A DNA stretch of 29,769 bases from Dichomitus squalens LYAD-421 SS1 (GCF_000275845.1 NW_006766888.1:23064-52832), one strand, 5' to 3'. Positions 1 through 11,854 are shown, counted from the first letter of the stretch. Notes: generated by a model not told the origin, from the letters alone. A program made the numbers and translations.

Positions 1-1
1 G

Positions 2-769
2 GGGTAGGAAATCCAGCGCCTCATTCGCCTTCTCAAGGATGGCGACTTCCGTGAAGACGCCACCATCTCCCATCGGAAAATCATCAACTAACACCTGCCG
101 CGCCCGGATACTCTCGCGATCCGCGACACTGAGCTGTGTCGCGCGCGTCGCGTTTGGGAAGGTTGCGCGTGCCGCCGCCGCATAGGAGAAGGGAGAAGAT
201 GCTGGGAACGACTCACCGGGGCCGATGCCCATGCTACCCGCGCTGCGTGCTTCTCCTACTGCAGTTGCTATCTTCTCGCTCATACTGTCTCCTACTCGGG
301 TGAGCTCGCTTGTGAGCTCCGTGATCTGCTCTCCGGCGGTGGTAAGCCGCTTCTCGAGCGTGCCGACCAAAGTCGTAGCCTGTGCCTCGAACTCTGTAAG
401 TACAGCTGTTGTGAGGGAACTACTCACCGCGTTATCCAGGACTGCCTTAGCATAGACCGCTAGCGCGATGCAGCACTCGGACGCCCAAGCAACGTTTCCG
501 AGACTCACTCCTACGTGTTGGAGTCCTGTGACCAGTCCCTCAGCTGTGGGGTCTCCTGCGGCAGGGACCATCTGGTGTTTGCGTAGTATCTTCATGGCGT
601 CGTCCAACGACTGGATCTTCTCCGATGCCTCTACAAAGGACTCCGTGGATGTCGACCGGAGGTGCCTGGTAGACGATGCACCCATCGGATGGGTAGCCGG
701 TGTCTTCTTCGCTCGCGTAGCAACTAGTGGCGATGCTGTCGCACCTCGTCTGTTAGGTTCCGGTGGCAT
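2..769 (-). CDS. Gag-like ORF1 protein of a fungal non-LTR (LINE) retrotransposon, partial at window edge
   Basis: One uninterrupted frame of 256 codons runs on the minus strand from an ATG at 769-767 (MPPEPNRRGATASP...) and is still open at base 2, so the C-terminus lies outside the window. The first ~40 residues are basic and Ser/Thr/Pro-rich, the middle is helical and probably coiled (a stretch with LEKRLTTAGEQITELTSELT), and near residues 200-256 comes the pattern SYAAAARA ... RARQVLVDD ... LEKANEAL. From memory this matches basidiomycete retroelement ORF1/gag-like proteins that carry CCHC zinc knuckles further downstream; those are not visible here. A role in RNA binding by the element's RNP is inferred from the family. 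The 5' end of the element must lie between 770 and the end of the neighbouring gene at 950. It could instead be a domesticated gag-like gene. There is no frameshift or stop in the visible part, so the copy may be young. Confidence 0.6.
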   Translation of the reverse strand, partial: MPPEPNRRGATASPLVATRAKKTPATHPMGASSTRHLRSTSTESFVEASEKIQSLDDAMKILRKHQMVPAAGDPTAEGLVTGLQHVGVSLGNVAWASECCIALAVYAKAVLDNAVSSSLTTAVLTEFEAQATTLVGTLEKRLTTAGEQITELTSELTRVGDSMSEKIATAVGEARSAGSMGIGPGESFPASSPFSYAAAARATFPNATRATQLSVADRESIRARQVLVDDFPMGDGGVFTEVAILEKANEALDFLP

Positions 770-949
770 TTTATCACTATGTTGTTCTTAAAGTATGTTT
801 TGTACGCTAGTATGTCGCCCAGAGAGTAACTGACCGCACGTCGTAGCCCGCTCCTATTGGCTTACGACCGTGGGAAAGTCGCCACAGGTGGTGGTACGAG
901 ATTAAGGAGCGTCCACCTCAGCAATTGAGGGCGCGTGGCTTGGCATCAG

Positions 950-2815
950 TCACCCATGGTGGCCGAGTTCCGTCAGGGCGTACGAGGAGAGAGGTCGTCC
1001 ATCTTCCCGAGACTCCATATCTGTGAATGCCGGGTGCTCAAACGCGAGCGTCGTTTGAACAGTAAAGTCCGCGTAGTGAGTAGACGAGGCTTGAGCAGCC
1101 GCCTCGCGAAGATTGAGTAGTACACGAGTGCACAGCGCACTGTGTACGACCCGGAGAGGCCTGCAGGTGTACTGAAGTAAGTACATGGAGGTTTTGAAGC
1201 ATATAACACTCAATGCTGACATCTGCATCGAATATGAGAGTTCTCGCTGTTGGTAGGGCAGTCAGTCCCGTTTGCATTCAGGATCTGCTTGACGACGAGA
1301 CCAGGACTTACCGGCGCAAAGAACATCATGAGGAAGTTGACAACAGAGAAAGCTACAGTAGAGCATATCAGAATGCGCCTACCGGTGGGCCTATCCGGTG
1401 AACTGACCGAGAACGGCTGCCCAAAAACAAGTTCCTGGGAACCAGACAAGTCAGAATCAAAGTCATGCAGCTGATAGTATAATCAGCTCACCGTCACGGT
1501 ACATAGTCGGAAGAACGACACTGGCGAAGGAACTCTCGGCTGCAGTTGATAAGCGTCGATTATTAGGCTGATTGTTCCAAGGCCGGTACTCACTGATAGC
1601 AGGATCGACGTATCGTTTCAGGACAGTCAGGATGACGACCACTGCAGGACATGTCAGCAATATATGGAAGCCGGTCAATCGATGCTTACTTGTCTCGCTG
1701 CATATCAGATAGGTGTAAGCCGGCCAAGCGTCCTGGTCATTGATATTGGGCATGCATCCAACCGCTCGCGTTATGTTCTGATTGGCTAGAACTATAGGCG
1801 ACCGTCAGTTCGGACCTGACGAGCTCAATGATACGCACGAAGAAGTTTACACCGATTAGAACGCAGCATATCGTACAGAGTATAAGCGGAATGCGGCTGT
1901 CATAGGAGACTATTGGCAGCTTCTTCGTGGAGAGAAGGGCGGTAACGGCTTACGACCATCATGCTCGAGATGAACAAAGTAGAGCATGTCAAGTGTTTGT
2001 CGAACGCCCAAAGCGCATGCGTCCTCAGGATCAAGATGACTGGCAGAATCACAAATCGTCACTGAGCTATGCTCACTGGAAACGTGCAGACGCACATTCA
2101 GATACGAGCGTTCCAATGAAGTAGCTATCTACAATGAAAGTATAGTCAGTCATCGAAGCGCTCGACACAACGTCGATACATACACGTCAGAGCTTGGAAG
2201 TATATCGCACACATCTGCGATAAGTGGCTTATCAGCTAGGAGGGCATGATACTGTGGAGGTTTGGTTCGAACGTGAGGCTCTCGAGCGATCATATCAACT
2301 ACTAGCAGTTCAGAAGAGCATAGTCGTTGACCGATCTAGATAGACATACCCAATACGATGAAGATAAAGTCCAGGAGAGGCGAATACTTGTTGACTAGGA
2401 AGATCACCTTCATGAAACTCCTCCTTGCAGGCCATATTAAAGAGATCTAAGGAGTTGCTCAGCATTGGACGCGCGTGTCTTCCACTTTTCGATTACAGTC
2501 GTCAAGTACCTCATCTGGGAGCGTCGAAATGATCTCCAGGATCTGGGATGTGATAGGTTAATTGGAATCAAAGTGCCGTTGAACTCCACTCACGGAGCAT
2601 GTCAAAGCTGCGACTGAAAGTATAATGTTCGGCTCATTAAGGGGCTCCAGAAAGAAAGGAGTGCAACGAACGCGCACATTGCAGATACTGTAGCATCATG
2701 AGCAGGTATCGGGCACAGATAGTAGCCCAGAACGCACCTTGTTGACCTGATAGAGATATAGATCGCCGGCTTCCGGGAGGATTACGGCCAATGCGGGGGC
2801 GGCAACAGTCGTCAT
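950..2815 (-). CDS. DUF6533 family multi-pass membrane protein, copy A (17 exons, 321 aa)
   Basis: Exons (5' to 3'): 2815-2738, 2687-2678, 2613-2594, 2542-2510, 2446-2350, 2301-2273, 2214-2184, 2128-2096, 2039-1954, 1896-1851, 1791-1690, 1641-1594, 1539-1492, 1434-1408, 1352-1312, 1246-1221, 1160-950. Total 966 nt, no internal stop. Landmarks are LPDEISLIWP and VNKYSPLLDF (the DUF6533 region, about residues 44-75), SEFILILRTHALW, GCMP...AYTYLIC, MYRDG, and the final-exon motif HSALCTRVLLNLR. It is a predicted multi-pass plasma or endomembrane protein; the biological role of this agaricomycete family is not known. It lies in tandem with copy B on the same strand and shares every intron position and phase with B and C. 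The tail after the HSALC motif is hydrophilic and differs from the other copies. A few donor sites are weak (for example GTTCGA after exon 6), so individual exon edges could be off although the overall model is strong. Confidence 0.72.
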
Positions 2816-3818
2816 CGTAGCTTTGGAGGGAATAGCTCCAATAATCCAAGCATATCCGTAGGGCACACGACGAGCGGGACTACTTATGCTGGGTGAACCG
2901 GGGAGGGTTGGCTGCCGGCATGAAGATCAACAAGCTGCATCAGACTATAAAGATGCCGCGAGGAGACAGGGAACATCTGCCAGAGGAAGATCAGGGAGTA
3001 GAACATCTAAGGGAAGTTAAATGGTCGGCTGGATGAGGCGTCAGCATGATCAGGTTCTAGATAATCTCTCCTATCGCCACATACTGCTGAGAGGAACACA
3101 TCCTTCAAGAAAGATGATCAAAATGGAGCTTGCGTCAGTTTCTATGTCATTGTTTGAAAGGGAAGCAGATAACCGAGCTTGTCTCGTGCGAGTATTGTTG
3201 TGATAGTTGACACGGTGCTCAGCCGAAGGCCACGGGACACAAGTCTGGAAGAAACGAGCACATATTGGTATGTGAAAACATGGTCACAGCGTGCCCCATA
3301 TGATCCTGTCGCCGCAACATGGTGAAGCGCTTCGCGAAAGCAAGCGCCGTCGATTCGGAGGGACGCGTCATGCTTTTCCCAGGGACAAGCGTCTAAGCTG
3401 CCGCATTTCTGCTGACGATCACCGACGCCTCCGACACTTATTCATGAAGGTCACGTACTCTGGCCTCGGATATTCCACATAGGATCCCCTTGACCGACTT
3501 GTCGTTCATTAGGGTGTTACCTGATAGAGCTTTGGTACCAGTACTGGTCCCCGGATCACACTAGTACTGCCAGGCTCTTAGTTCGGCAGCCACTGCGATG
3601 TGCTAATATAGGGTACTAGTAGGACTACCTCTCCTGAGTCTCACGATGCGACTGCCAAATGATCAGCCTGTGAGCGTGCATTGTGTGGCGCATGCATGGG
3701 ACGGAGGGCGCAAACACCTTCAACGAATGAGAGCAATGGTAGAGGTCTAACAATGGTACATTAAGGTACTTTTATAGGTATCCCGAAGCAAGGATGAGGG
3801 CGCCGGCTCTCGAGGCTC
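2816..3818. other. Intergenic, between DUF6533 copies A and B
   Basis: About 1 kb between the stop of copy B and the start of copy A. I see only short frames (up to ~60 codons) without family patterns, and no trace of another DUF6533 exon. It should hold the 3' UTR of B and the promoter of A; no clear core promoter element was recognised. Confidence 0.5.
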
Positions 3819-5707
3819 TTATACCTGGTGAAGTATATCCTGAAGCTCAAAGTTCTCCGTATGCGGCGTCGAATCGTCCGACTCCTCTGTTGCGGAGTAC
3901 TCCGGAAACGGCTCCAGAGCTAGGGTGGTCAGGAAATCGAGATCTTGCTGTGTAGGAGATGCTTTCGCAGCAACCTTGCGAAGGTTGAGGAGCACCCGCG
4001 TACAAAGTGCGCTGTGTACTGTGCGAAGTGGCCTATGAGAGTTTCAATGAGTGCACGGAGTGTGAGAGGGCTTGCAGAACGGTGAATGCACACGCACATC
4101 TGCATCGAGTACGACAGTTCTCTCTGTATCGTAACGGGGACCGTCTTAAGATTTTGTCGTACAGGGGGTATAAGGAACTCACAGGTGCCAAAAACATCAT
4201 GAGCATGTTGACTCCGGAGAGCGCTAAGGCGCCGTAATGTCGGGTGAGTATTCGTCCCTGGTGCTAGACGTAACGAGACCTACCAAGCACGATTGCCCAA
4301 AAGCAAGTCCCTGCGACGACCGAAGAACCGTCTTTAGTATATCAATTCGGGCAAACAGAGTCCTGGCTCAAGCTCACCATCGCGATACATCGTACGGAGC
4401 ACCATGCTGGTATAAGACTGATGTTCATCTGAGAGCAATCATCAGGACTCGGACGAGTCGTCAAGAGATCGTACATACTAAGTGCGACAGGATCCAAGTA
4501 GCGCTTAAATAAGGTCATGATAACAACCACTACAGGTTATTTTCAGTATCTCGTAGACGGCCGCACCAGCTCGCTTACTTGTTTCAGCGCAAATGAGATA
4601 TGTGAAGGCCGGCCAAGTGCCTTCATCCTGGATTGGAGGCATGCATCCGAATATTCGTACCACAAGCTCGGCAGCTGAAACTGCCATCGCACGTCACCAG
4701 AAGCTGAGATGCAGATACCAAGCCTACGCACAGTTTGCCGAGTTTTGCTTGAGCATGTCGTAAGAGACGTAATAGGCATGGGGCTGGTGGGAAGGGGTAG
4801 CGTTCATAGCTGATCTCGTCGCAGACAAGAATGAAGAAACTCACAATCATCATCAACGCTACAAAAATGATGTAGTAGAGCATATGTCGATCGCACGCCC
4901 AAAGGGCATAAGTGCGGACGATCAAGATGACTGCAGGAAAGGACCTCATCAGTATGGTGCATTCTAGTGCACCGCGAACGTACACTCGGAGAACAGAGTC
5001 CCAGTGAGGTAACAATCTGTGAGTATGGTAATCAGATAGCGAATACGTATAAGGAGGGATGTCGCTCACACACCAGCACTTTGAATCGCAGGTCGCACGA
5101 CTGAGACCCAAGGCAAGCCAATGGTTAGCAAGCAGGCAACGACGCTGAATAAAAAGCTAACGCTAGGCGAGCGCGAGGCAAAATCCACTGGGAAGTCGTT
5201 AGTACATTAATAGTAGAGGAGAGACTGGTCCGGTCCATACCAAGCATCAAGAGTAGGAAATCCACGGAGGGCGAGTACTTGTTGACCAAATATACGGCCT
5301 TCATCACACTCATGTTAGTAGGCCATATTAAGTCGATCTGCGAAGATCGCCTATGAGCAGTCATCTAGTAGTACTAATTTTGAGTCTGCGCACCTCATCC
5401 GGGAGGGTCTCGAGCATCTCGAGCACCTACGTCACGAACATTCAGCTGTTAGCGCTTGCACTGATGGACAGGGTCTGCATACCAAGACTATAAACGAGGC
5501 AACTTGTGGGGCTAATGTCACCCTCCGCCCGCGTGTGCTTTCTCGTAGCATTGAGCTCACCCTGAATATGCTATCAATGCGTCAGCCGAAACCCAGGGCA
5601 CATGGAAGAGCCGGACGAAGACGACAAACCCTATGGATCTGCCAGAGATAGAGGTTGCCCGCTTCGGCGAGGGCTTGACGTAGCTTGTCAGGAGTCCCGT
5701 TATCCAT
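3819..5707 (-). CDS. DUF6533 family multi-pass membrane protein, copy B (17 exons, 325 aa)
   Basis: Exons: 5707-5630, 5570-5561, 5502-5483, 5426-5394, 5337-5241, 5187-5162, 5100-5070, 5016-4984, 4930-4845, 4783-4732, 4680-4579, 4529-4479, 4428-4378, 4310-4284, 4223-4183, 4123-4098, 4032-3819. They sum to 978 nt with one stop at the end; the 16 introns are 49-67 nt and make up 911 of 1889 bp. The start MDNGTPDKL was chosen because it gives a 26-residue first exon ending in WQIHR, like copy A. Landmarks: LPDEIDLIWP and VNKYSPSVDF (DUF6533), SEFILIVRTYALW at about residues 108-120, GCMPPIQDEG...FTYLIC, TMYRDG, NMLMMFLAP and HSALCTRVLLNLR. Hydrophobic stretches imply several membrane spans. Function is unknown; family knowledge gives only a membrane topology. 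The 70-residue tail is acidic and Ser/Thr-rich. This is the clearest of the four copies. Confidence 0.8.
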
Positions 5708-6488
5708 CCACGAGCGTCACGGCCAGAGTCGAGGTATCCAAAGATACTCTCACTCGAGCTGGAGGACTCGCAACATATGAAGGAGATATGTCTTCAAGAG
5801 AGGAGAGAGCACCTTGGACTTCCAATGCCGAGTTGGTGCACGGCTTGGCGGGCGGTGAGAATTCCGATGCTTCGAAGGTAATTAATCGGAGATTGGAAGT
5901 CATGCGAGGATCTGGGGAGGAGATTACTGTACAGGCGTCTCATGAAATAAATCTCCGAGCATAGAGAGGCGCACTAAAATGCGCATGATGCAGGCTACAT
6001 ACACATGGGTAAAATGTGTGGCGGACACCGAAAACATCGGGTGTCGCAATGTCGTAATAATGCATGTCCTGGATTGCTGCTATCCCCTGACTGATAGATG
6101 AGTTATCTGAGGCTAGAGGCTAGACAGTGACGTAAGACTAGCTTTCAAGGACTTAGCATAGGCGGAATCCGTGGCGGTACTTGGTGGTATCGGTAATGCC
6201 TTCGCCCCGACACCCATCCGGGGTTTTGAAGCGCTCGGAAGCTGTGCCTAGCACTGAGGCTCTATGTCAACGCCCATGGACTGCAGAGCCTATCGCTGGT
6301 TGTACCCTGAATGTGCCATAGCAACGAGGTTGTACTTTCGGTGGTGACAGGAGGGATTGCTGACCACTTGACATGACCAAGCATGCCCGCGGTGAAGGTA
6401 AGTCAGCGAGCCAAGTGAGTCTTTCAGTCATTGGTCAGATTATAGAAGTCCCTACGTTACAATCGGCCTCAGTACAAAGACGCAACCT
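5708..6488. other. Intergenic, between DUF6533 copy B and the helicase gene
   Basis: This 781-bp stretch holds the promoter side of copy B (transcribed left) and the 3' end of the helicase gene. A plus-strand open frame at 5602-5964 overlaps exon 1 of B and has no family pattern, so it is treated as non-coding. Nothing else was recognised. Confidence 0.5.
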
Positions 6489-9400
6489 CTAGGTCCACTC
6501 GCTACCGTCGCCCCCGCCCGCTTCCCACTCGTTCTCGTCACCTGCTCCCGTGTCTTGGAACCCGCGCTCAAGATTAGCTTCTGCCTCTATGTCGTCTTCT
6601 GGGGGAAGCTGCGCCATGACCGTGTTCATGTCCTCGGCGAGGGCCTCGCGAAGCTCATCCGCGTAGTCCGCGTCTGCGTCGACAGGAGCGTTGACGTCCC
6701 AGGTCGGGTCATCCCCGCGCCAGCCATGATTAAGATGGACGTAGTTCATAAACTCCCGCCATAGTGGATCTATGGAGAGGATGGCAGCGTCGCCGATTAC
6801 AATGAGGAGCGCCTTGGCGCGGGTCATCGCGACTGAATGGACGCGACGTTAGTGCACCGGCATCGATGGCTCGAGCACGTTGCCAGCTCACCGTTGAACC
6901 GCCTGGCATTCGAGAGGAACCCAAGTGCGAACCTCGCATCATAGGCGAGCAGGTCCGTGCTGCTACGCACTGTCGACACGATGATCACCTTCCGCTCCTG
7001 CAAAGACCTTGATTACCATTTGCTGCATTCCGCAAAATGAGGATGGACGAACCTGGCCTTGGAACTCTTCAACGCTGCCGACCTTCACGTCGACGAGGTC
7101 CGCATTCCGGAGAAGCTGACGGATTTTTCGGACTTGTGCGTGGTACGGCGTAATGACGCCAATCTCGCTAGCCTCTGCTGTATTGGTTAGAGCACAACGA
7201 TATAACGACTCAGAGCAGCCGACACGCACGGACACGACGCTCCCGAAGGAGGGAGACAACATATGCCTTGACCTGTACAGCCTCGTCGATGTTGAAGTAC
7301 GAGGGCGATGACGCCTCGCGGTCGTTCGTCCCAGAGATGGCGTGGAACACCACAGGGAAGTCGGGAGAGACAAGGTGTGGGGAGCCGAGGAATGCGTCGA
7401 TCGTGGACGTGTGGCCGCATACTTCAAGTTCGCTGTTGTAGAACTTCTCATTTGGATACCGCAAGATGGCGCCATGCGACCGGTAGTTCTTCACGAGCTT
7501 GACGAAGCTGTTTGGATGTGTCATCAGTTGATTCCAATTACGACGAAGCTGTGGGACGTACGACAAACCCCGCCCATGCTCGGCGCTGTAGAGAGGCAGA
7601 TCCATGAGCCTCTCGAGATAACTTGTCTCCAGTCCCAGTCGACGCGCGAGGCTCGACCGGATGACTGGTCCAAGCTGCTTCGGATCCCCAGACAAAACGA
7701 TGCGAGTGCTCTCGGCCGACAAGGGCTTGATGGCCGTGAGTATCTCAGGCTCGGACGCCTGTCCCGCTTCGTCGACGAAGATGTGAGTGAAGTGTCCCAC
7801 CGGCATGCCGATATTGTACGCAAATGACGCATTGTTGCAGGTCGAGACGATGACCTTGAATCGCATCAGCGTATCCATCTGAGGCAGTGTGTAGACGTTC
7901 CCCGGACGATGACAGTATGCATTCAGTTCTGGGGGGACCGAGGCCGGAACGCGCGCCGCGGCATTGCAGCGGAACATTTCTTCTGGGGACAAGGTGAGAA
8001 GTCGCAGCGCGAGGATGTCTGCCGCGCTGTTGCTAGGCGCACAGGCGAGAATCCTCGCGTTGGGCTGCTGATCGAGCAGCTGGTGAATGGCCTCAACAAT
8101 GGTCACAGTCTTTCCTGTCCCGGGTCTGTAAAGAAACGCGTCAACAATGCCCCTGAATATCAGATAAGATGCACTCACGGGCCAAACAAGATGAAAGGCG
8201 CCGAACCAGGCCTGAGCTGTGTGATCGACTGAACAGCAATAAGCTGAGGAACGTTATTTCCGATGGAACTGTTGAAAAGAATCCGGCGAGAGTCGACGCC
8301 CGAGACGGGGGTTTCCAGCCCTTCTTGACCAGGGTTCGGGAAGAGAAGTCGTTGTGGTGAAGCGTTCTTCGCAACCAGTGCTTGGTGTTGCCGCCGGAGC
8401 GGTATTCGGTTCAACTGGAAGCCGACATTGAAGCGTTGTCCTGCTCCGGGGAAATCGGGATGGAAAGAGACGAGGACGTCTTCTTGGCGAATCTCGTGTA
8501 CAAGGCCTCTGAACGTGGTGCCTACCCCGGCTTGTTGTGCGAGGATGGCGTCGCCTGGGATAGACACGATGAACAATGCGTGATCACGACGCTATGGGCT
8601 GCTCTTACCGATTGAGACGCTTGGTCGCCCTTCCGCGAGACCGTGAACATGCAAGCTTGGATATACATCATTATGTATTCTTATGTTGACGGATATGTGC
8701 ATACCTCCATAGTCTCCCGTCCTTCTCGAACTCAACATCCTGCTTATCATACACCCTGAGATCCTCCCTACGCAAAGACATGAGCCAATGACTTCGCAGA
8801 TAGATCTGTGTGCTCACACCATCCGAGCCTCTTCAATCCACAAGAGGTTGGCAAAGAAGACCTGGTGATTGTCCAACGCTAGAGGCTCCGGGAAGTACTC
8901 CTCAGAAAGGCGTTCATGAATGTCAGGGTAAGACCCCGACCGCAGGAGCTCAGCGAGGGGCACTGGGATGCTGAACGGAAGCAAATCCAGGGACCACGTC
9001 TGAGGGAGGATCCTCGGAGGGGCATCGCCTGAGAGGACCAGCTTGTTGTACTCCCAGCTGACACGGGGTGCACGGGTGTAGGGGGCGACTGGCTTTAACG
9101 ACTCGCGCTCAGTGGACTCACCAACTACGGCGAGCAGTCTCCGCGCGATTATGAACTCCCGCCCAGTTGACGTTTGGAACATGAGCTCGAGGCGAGCCTC
9201 ATACCGTCCCAGCTGGCCGTGTTGAAACACAATGGGGACCTGCAGGTCCGAGTCAGGGTAGAGCGGAGAGTTGACTGTAACTTCCGTCTTGAAGCTGCCC
9301 AGGTTTTTAGATGAGATACACAAGGGAGAGCGAAGGTGAAGCACTTACCAGGCGATATGACTTCGCACACGAGCACGGACTCTCACATGGACGAGAGTGA

Positions 9401-9866
9401 CAAGCTTCAGTGAGGACACAGAGAGCTGTACGCGCAACTCCCCCGCACCGGCCTGTTCAAGGTTGACGACACCGAAGTCGACACCAGTCTCCGCGTGCGA
9501 AACGCTGACCCCTTGCTTGTCGCTCTCCGCGAGTTCGTACGCTGCCCGAAGCGCGGCCAGTTGTTGGTGTTTTCTATGGGACTCTCCAGAGATATGGGCG
9601 GTCCACTCCGTCGCGTTCACTACCATGGCACAAGGAGGGCAGCGGACCGACTGCGCCTTGACAAATGGAAGCGGCGCGACCTTGGCGGTGTTTGCGAGGT
9701 GTTGTCGGCCCCGAGTATGCGAGTCGTAATTGGAGGCCGGGGAGCAGATGACTACGCACAGTTCGCATAGACGGACATCATGTTCTCCGAGACACGACGC
9801 GTCTTCGCATGGACCTCCGCCGTAGAGAATGTTGGGGCAAAAGTTTTTGCTTGTTGTCACAGCCAT
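6489..9866 (-). CDS. SDE3/MOV10-family (SAD-3-like) RNA helicase, 9 exons, 983 aa
   Basis: Superfamily 1 RNA helicase of the Upf1-like group. Exons: 9866-9349, 9294-8818, 8767-8705, 8655-8609, 8554-8179, 8125-7230, 7177-7053, 6997-6892, 6832-6489; total 2952 nt with phases consistent throughout. The N-terminus has a CCCH-like cluster and two C2H2/U1-type fingers (CELC...H and CPPC...H...H), then the MOV10 N-terminal region ending in LLWIEEARM, a [11 protein letters not shown] segment, and the helicase core: Walker A GPPGTGKT (493-500, split by an intron), motif II DEAG (612-615), [31 protein letters not shown] and VAMTRAK. The C-terminal ~70 residues are acidic. Relatives (plant SDE3, animal MOV10, Neurospora SAD-3) act in small-RNA silencing, RNP remodelling and meiotic silencing, so a silencing role is inferred from the family. 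All key motifs are present. Confidence 0.93.
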
Positions 9867-10405
9867 GGGAGGAAGAGTGGTCTTCGGCGCTGGTACGAGC
9901 AGAGACTTATAGAGGGACGTATCTATTCATGCACAAAGAGCGCAATCGACTGCTTGACCTGCCCAGGCCCCGCCTCACCTACCGCAGCACACATGGCTGA
10001 GCAGCTGAAGCGAAGCACTCAGCGCAGTGGTACCAAGACCAGCCACCAGATCTAGCCGTCAGAAGATGCGTGCATTGAGAAACGGTAGGGTGAATAGACA
10101 GAATAGGATATCGGAAGCACACTGCACGCCTGCGGTACATAGGGTCGTGCCACAGCCAGAGGGACAAAGATTGAAGAGCAGTGGTAGTCGACCGCAAGGG
10201 AACGCCAGTCATCAGGCGCCCATTGACCGTCTACGGAGCTTCAGTCGATCGAGCCAGTCGCGGTAGCACCAAGATATGTGCTGCAGAGCGATAACCGTAT
10301 CGTACACCCGGAACAAGTTTGTGACGCCCAGTAGTACAACCGAAACCCAATATCAACGCTGTCCAGGGTAAGCAGCACAAACCTCGTCCAGTAGAAAACC
10401 CTGAA
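9867..10405. other. Intergenic, upstream of the helicase gene
   Basis: 539 bp between the stop of the left single-pass membrane-protein gene and the helicase ATG. Short frames only. It should contain the helicase promoter and 5' UTR, but I recognise no specific element. Confidence 0.5.
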
Positions 10406-11854
10406 CTAACGAAAGTCCGGAGACAAAGGAAAAGGCGTCTCGGGCAAGTCCATCCTCACCGCCCTTATCTCTCCCGCAGCCACTACCGCGCGCTGCGCGT
10501 GCACGATCTTCATGCTAATGTGCCTCTCATCGTCCACCTCAGTCTCAGATCCCGCGTTTGCGCTCGCAGGCACGGTAGCTGAGGGGCGCATCGACGCCCA
10601 CTCACCCCATGCGCTGTCTCGGATGCGGTACATCTGCGACGTCGCAGACGACGGCGCGGGGGAGGTTGTGATCGTCATGCCGCCAGACCCTGCGCCGGAG
10701 CCAGAGCTCACGTAGCTGCTGTGCAGCGAGTTCGGGGGCGGCGTGTAGAGGGCAAGCGCCGTGGGCATAATCCGATACCGTCGCGTGTGAACTGGCGAGG
10801 ACGTGGATGTCGTCGATGGAGGCGGAGGGGACGAAGGGGACGAAGGGGGGCGAACGGAGATTGCTGGTGCCGCAGTCGAGGTGGCGTGGGCAATTGTGCT
10901 GAGCACGGCGAGCGTGAGACTGCGTTGCGACTCGACCTCTGCGTCCATGGGGGAGCGAGAGTCCGAGGCAGGGGGTTCGACAACGTCCGACGCGATGGAC
11001 AACATCGCCGAAGCATACATACTGCGCGGTGGCCAAGCAACCCCGGACAGGAGTTCGAGTTCTTGTCTTTGATTATGATGATCAGCCTTCTCTTCGTCTG
11101 ACGAGATCGACGGCAGGCGGGAAGCAATGTCGAATCCCTGGTTCGTCGCCTGGCCGGACTTGAGGAAGCCCAGACGGTAGAATCGCAGCGGCGAGCGACG
11201 TTTGCACAGGCGGTACACCAAGAACCCTGCGACCGCAAAGAGCGCAGTGCCCCCCACGAGCCCCCCAACGATCGCCCCCGTCTGCTCCGTGATGGTCGTC
11301 TGCGATTGAGAGACGAGGGGAATGACGGCGGGGCTCGGGGTCGGGCCTATAATGTCGCGGACAGCGGTGGAGACGAAGAGGTCGGAAGTAGGTAGGGTCG
11401 AGACATGTGTCGTGAAGGGAGGGGCGGGGGGAGGTGGGACGGAGAGGCAGGAGGTGTTCATGCCGACACCGACGAAGAACTCGGGGGATGCGACGGAGAA
11501 CCCGTTCCCCGTAGCGTGTAGCTTGTAATAGCCCGAGGGAATGTCAACGATCGGCCAGGTAAATGTGAGGTCGGTCGAGTCGAGTCCTGAGGCGACGACG
11601 AAGGACGTTGTGTCCTCTCGTCGGGTCTGGGAGACACTGGCGAGGGGGCGGATCTGGAAGGGATCAAAGTCGTGTACGACGAGTGTGAACGGCCTCTGAG
11701 GGCCAGTGTACCTCCACTTGATCGTCATGGATGTACACGTTAAGCAATTAGGGACAACTGTGAAGGAGAACGGTTGTATGGGCGTAGGCCGGGTCGTAGG
11801 GGCCGAAAGGGTTGTCGAGCAAAGAGGGCAGCCGACGGGATCTGGGGTGAACAT
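10406..11854 (-). CDS. Single-pass membrane protein with N-terminal beta-sandwich-like ectodomain, left copy (482 aa)
   Basis: One open exon. Residues ~28-136 form a Cys-containing ectodomain with the pattern C-x2-C...TIKWRYTGP...TFTWPI...GYYKLHATG...TSCL. A Pro/Ser/Thr-rich linker follows, then one membrane span at about 193-216 (GAIVGGLVGGTALF...) with a basic stop-transfer CKRR, then a long Ser-rich, low-complexity cytoplasmic tail. The layout is that of a fungal cell-surface or wall-sensing type I protein, but no specific function can be assigned. There is no obvious signal peptide after the ATG at 11854-11852, so a short upstream exon may be missing. The gene is clearly related to the one at 21110-22984 on the opposite strand. 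A minus-strand tandem neighbour, RPT6, ends 423 bp upstream of this ATG. Confidence 0.78.
   Translation of the reverse strand: MFTPDPVGCPLCSTTLSAPTTRPTPIQPFSFTVVPNCLTCTSMTIKWRYTGPQRPFTLVVHDFDPFQIRPLASVSQTRREDTTSFVVASGLDSTDLTFTWPIVDIPSGYYKLHATGNGFSVASPEFFVGVGMNTSCLSVPPPPAPPFTTHVSTLPTSDLFVSTAVRDIIGPTPSPAVIPLVSQSQTTITEQTGAIVGGLVGGTALFAVAGFLVYRLCKRRSPLRFYRLGFLKSGQATNQGFDIASRLPSISSDEEKADHHNQRQELELLSGVAWPPRSMYASAMLSIASDVVEPPASDSRSPMDAEVESQRSLTLAVLSTIAHATSTAAPAISVRPPSSPSSPPPPSTTSTSSPVHTRRYRIMPTALALYTPPPNSLHSSYVSSGSGAGSGGMTITTSPAPSSATSQMYRIRDSAWGEWASMRPSATVPASANAGSETEVDDERHISMKIVHAQRAVVAAGEIRAVRMDLPETPFPLSPDFR

Noticed and set aside
4623..5111. 162-codon minus-strand open frame read as one exon
   Set aside because: It spans several introns of DUF6533 copy B; comparison with copies A and C shows spliced exons of 33, 86, 52 and 102 nt here instead.
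5602..5964. 120-codon plus-strand open frame
   Set aside because: Overlaps exon 1 of DUF6533 copy B on the opposite strand and shows no family pattern.
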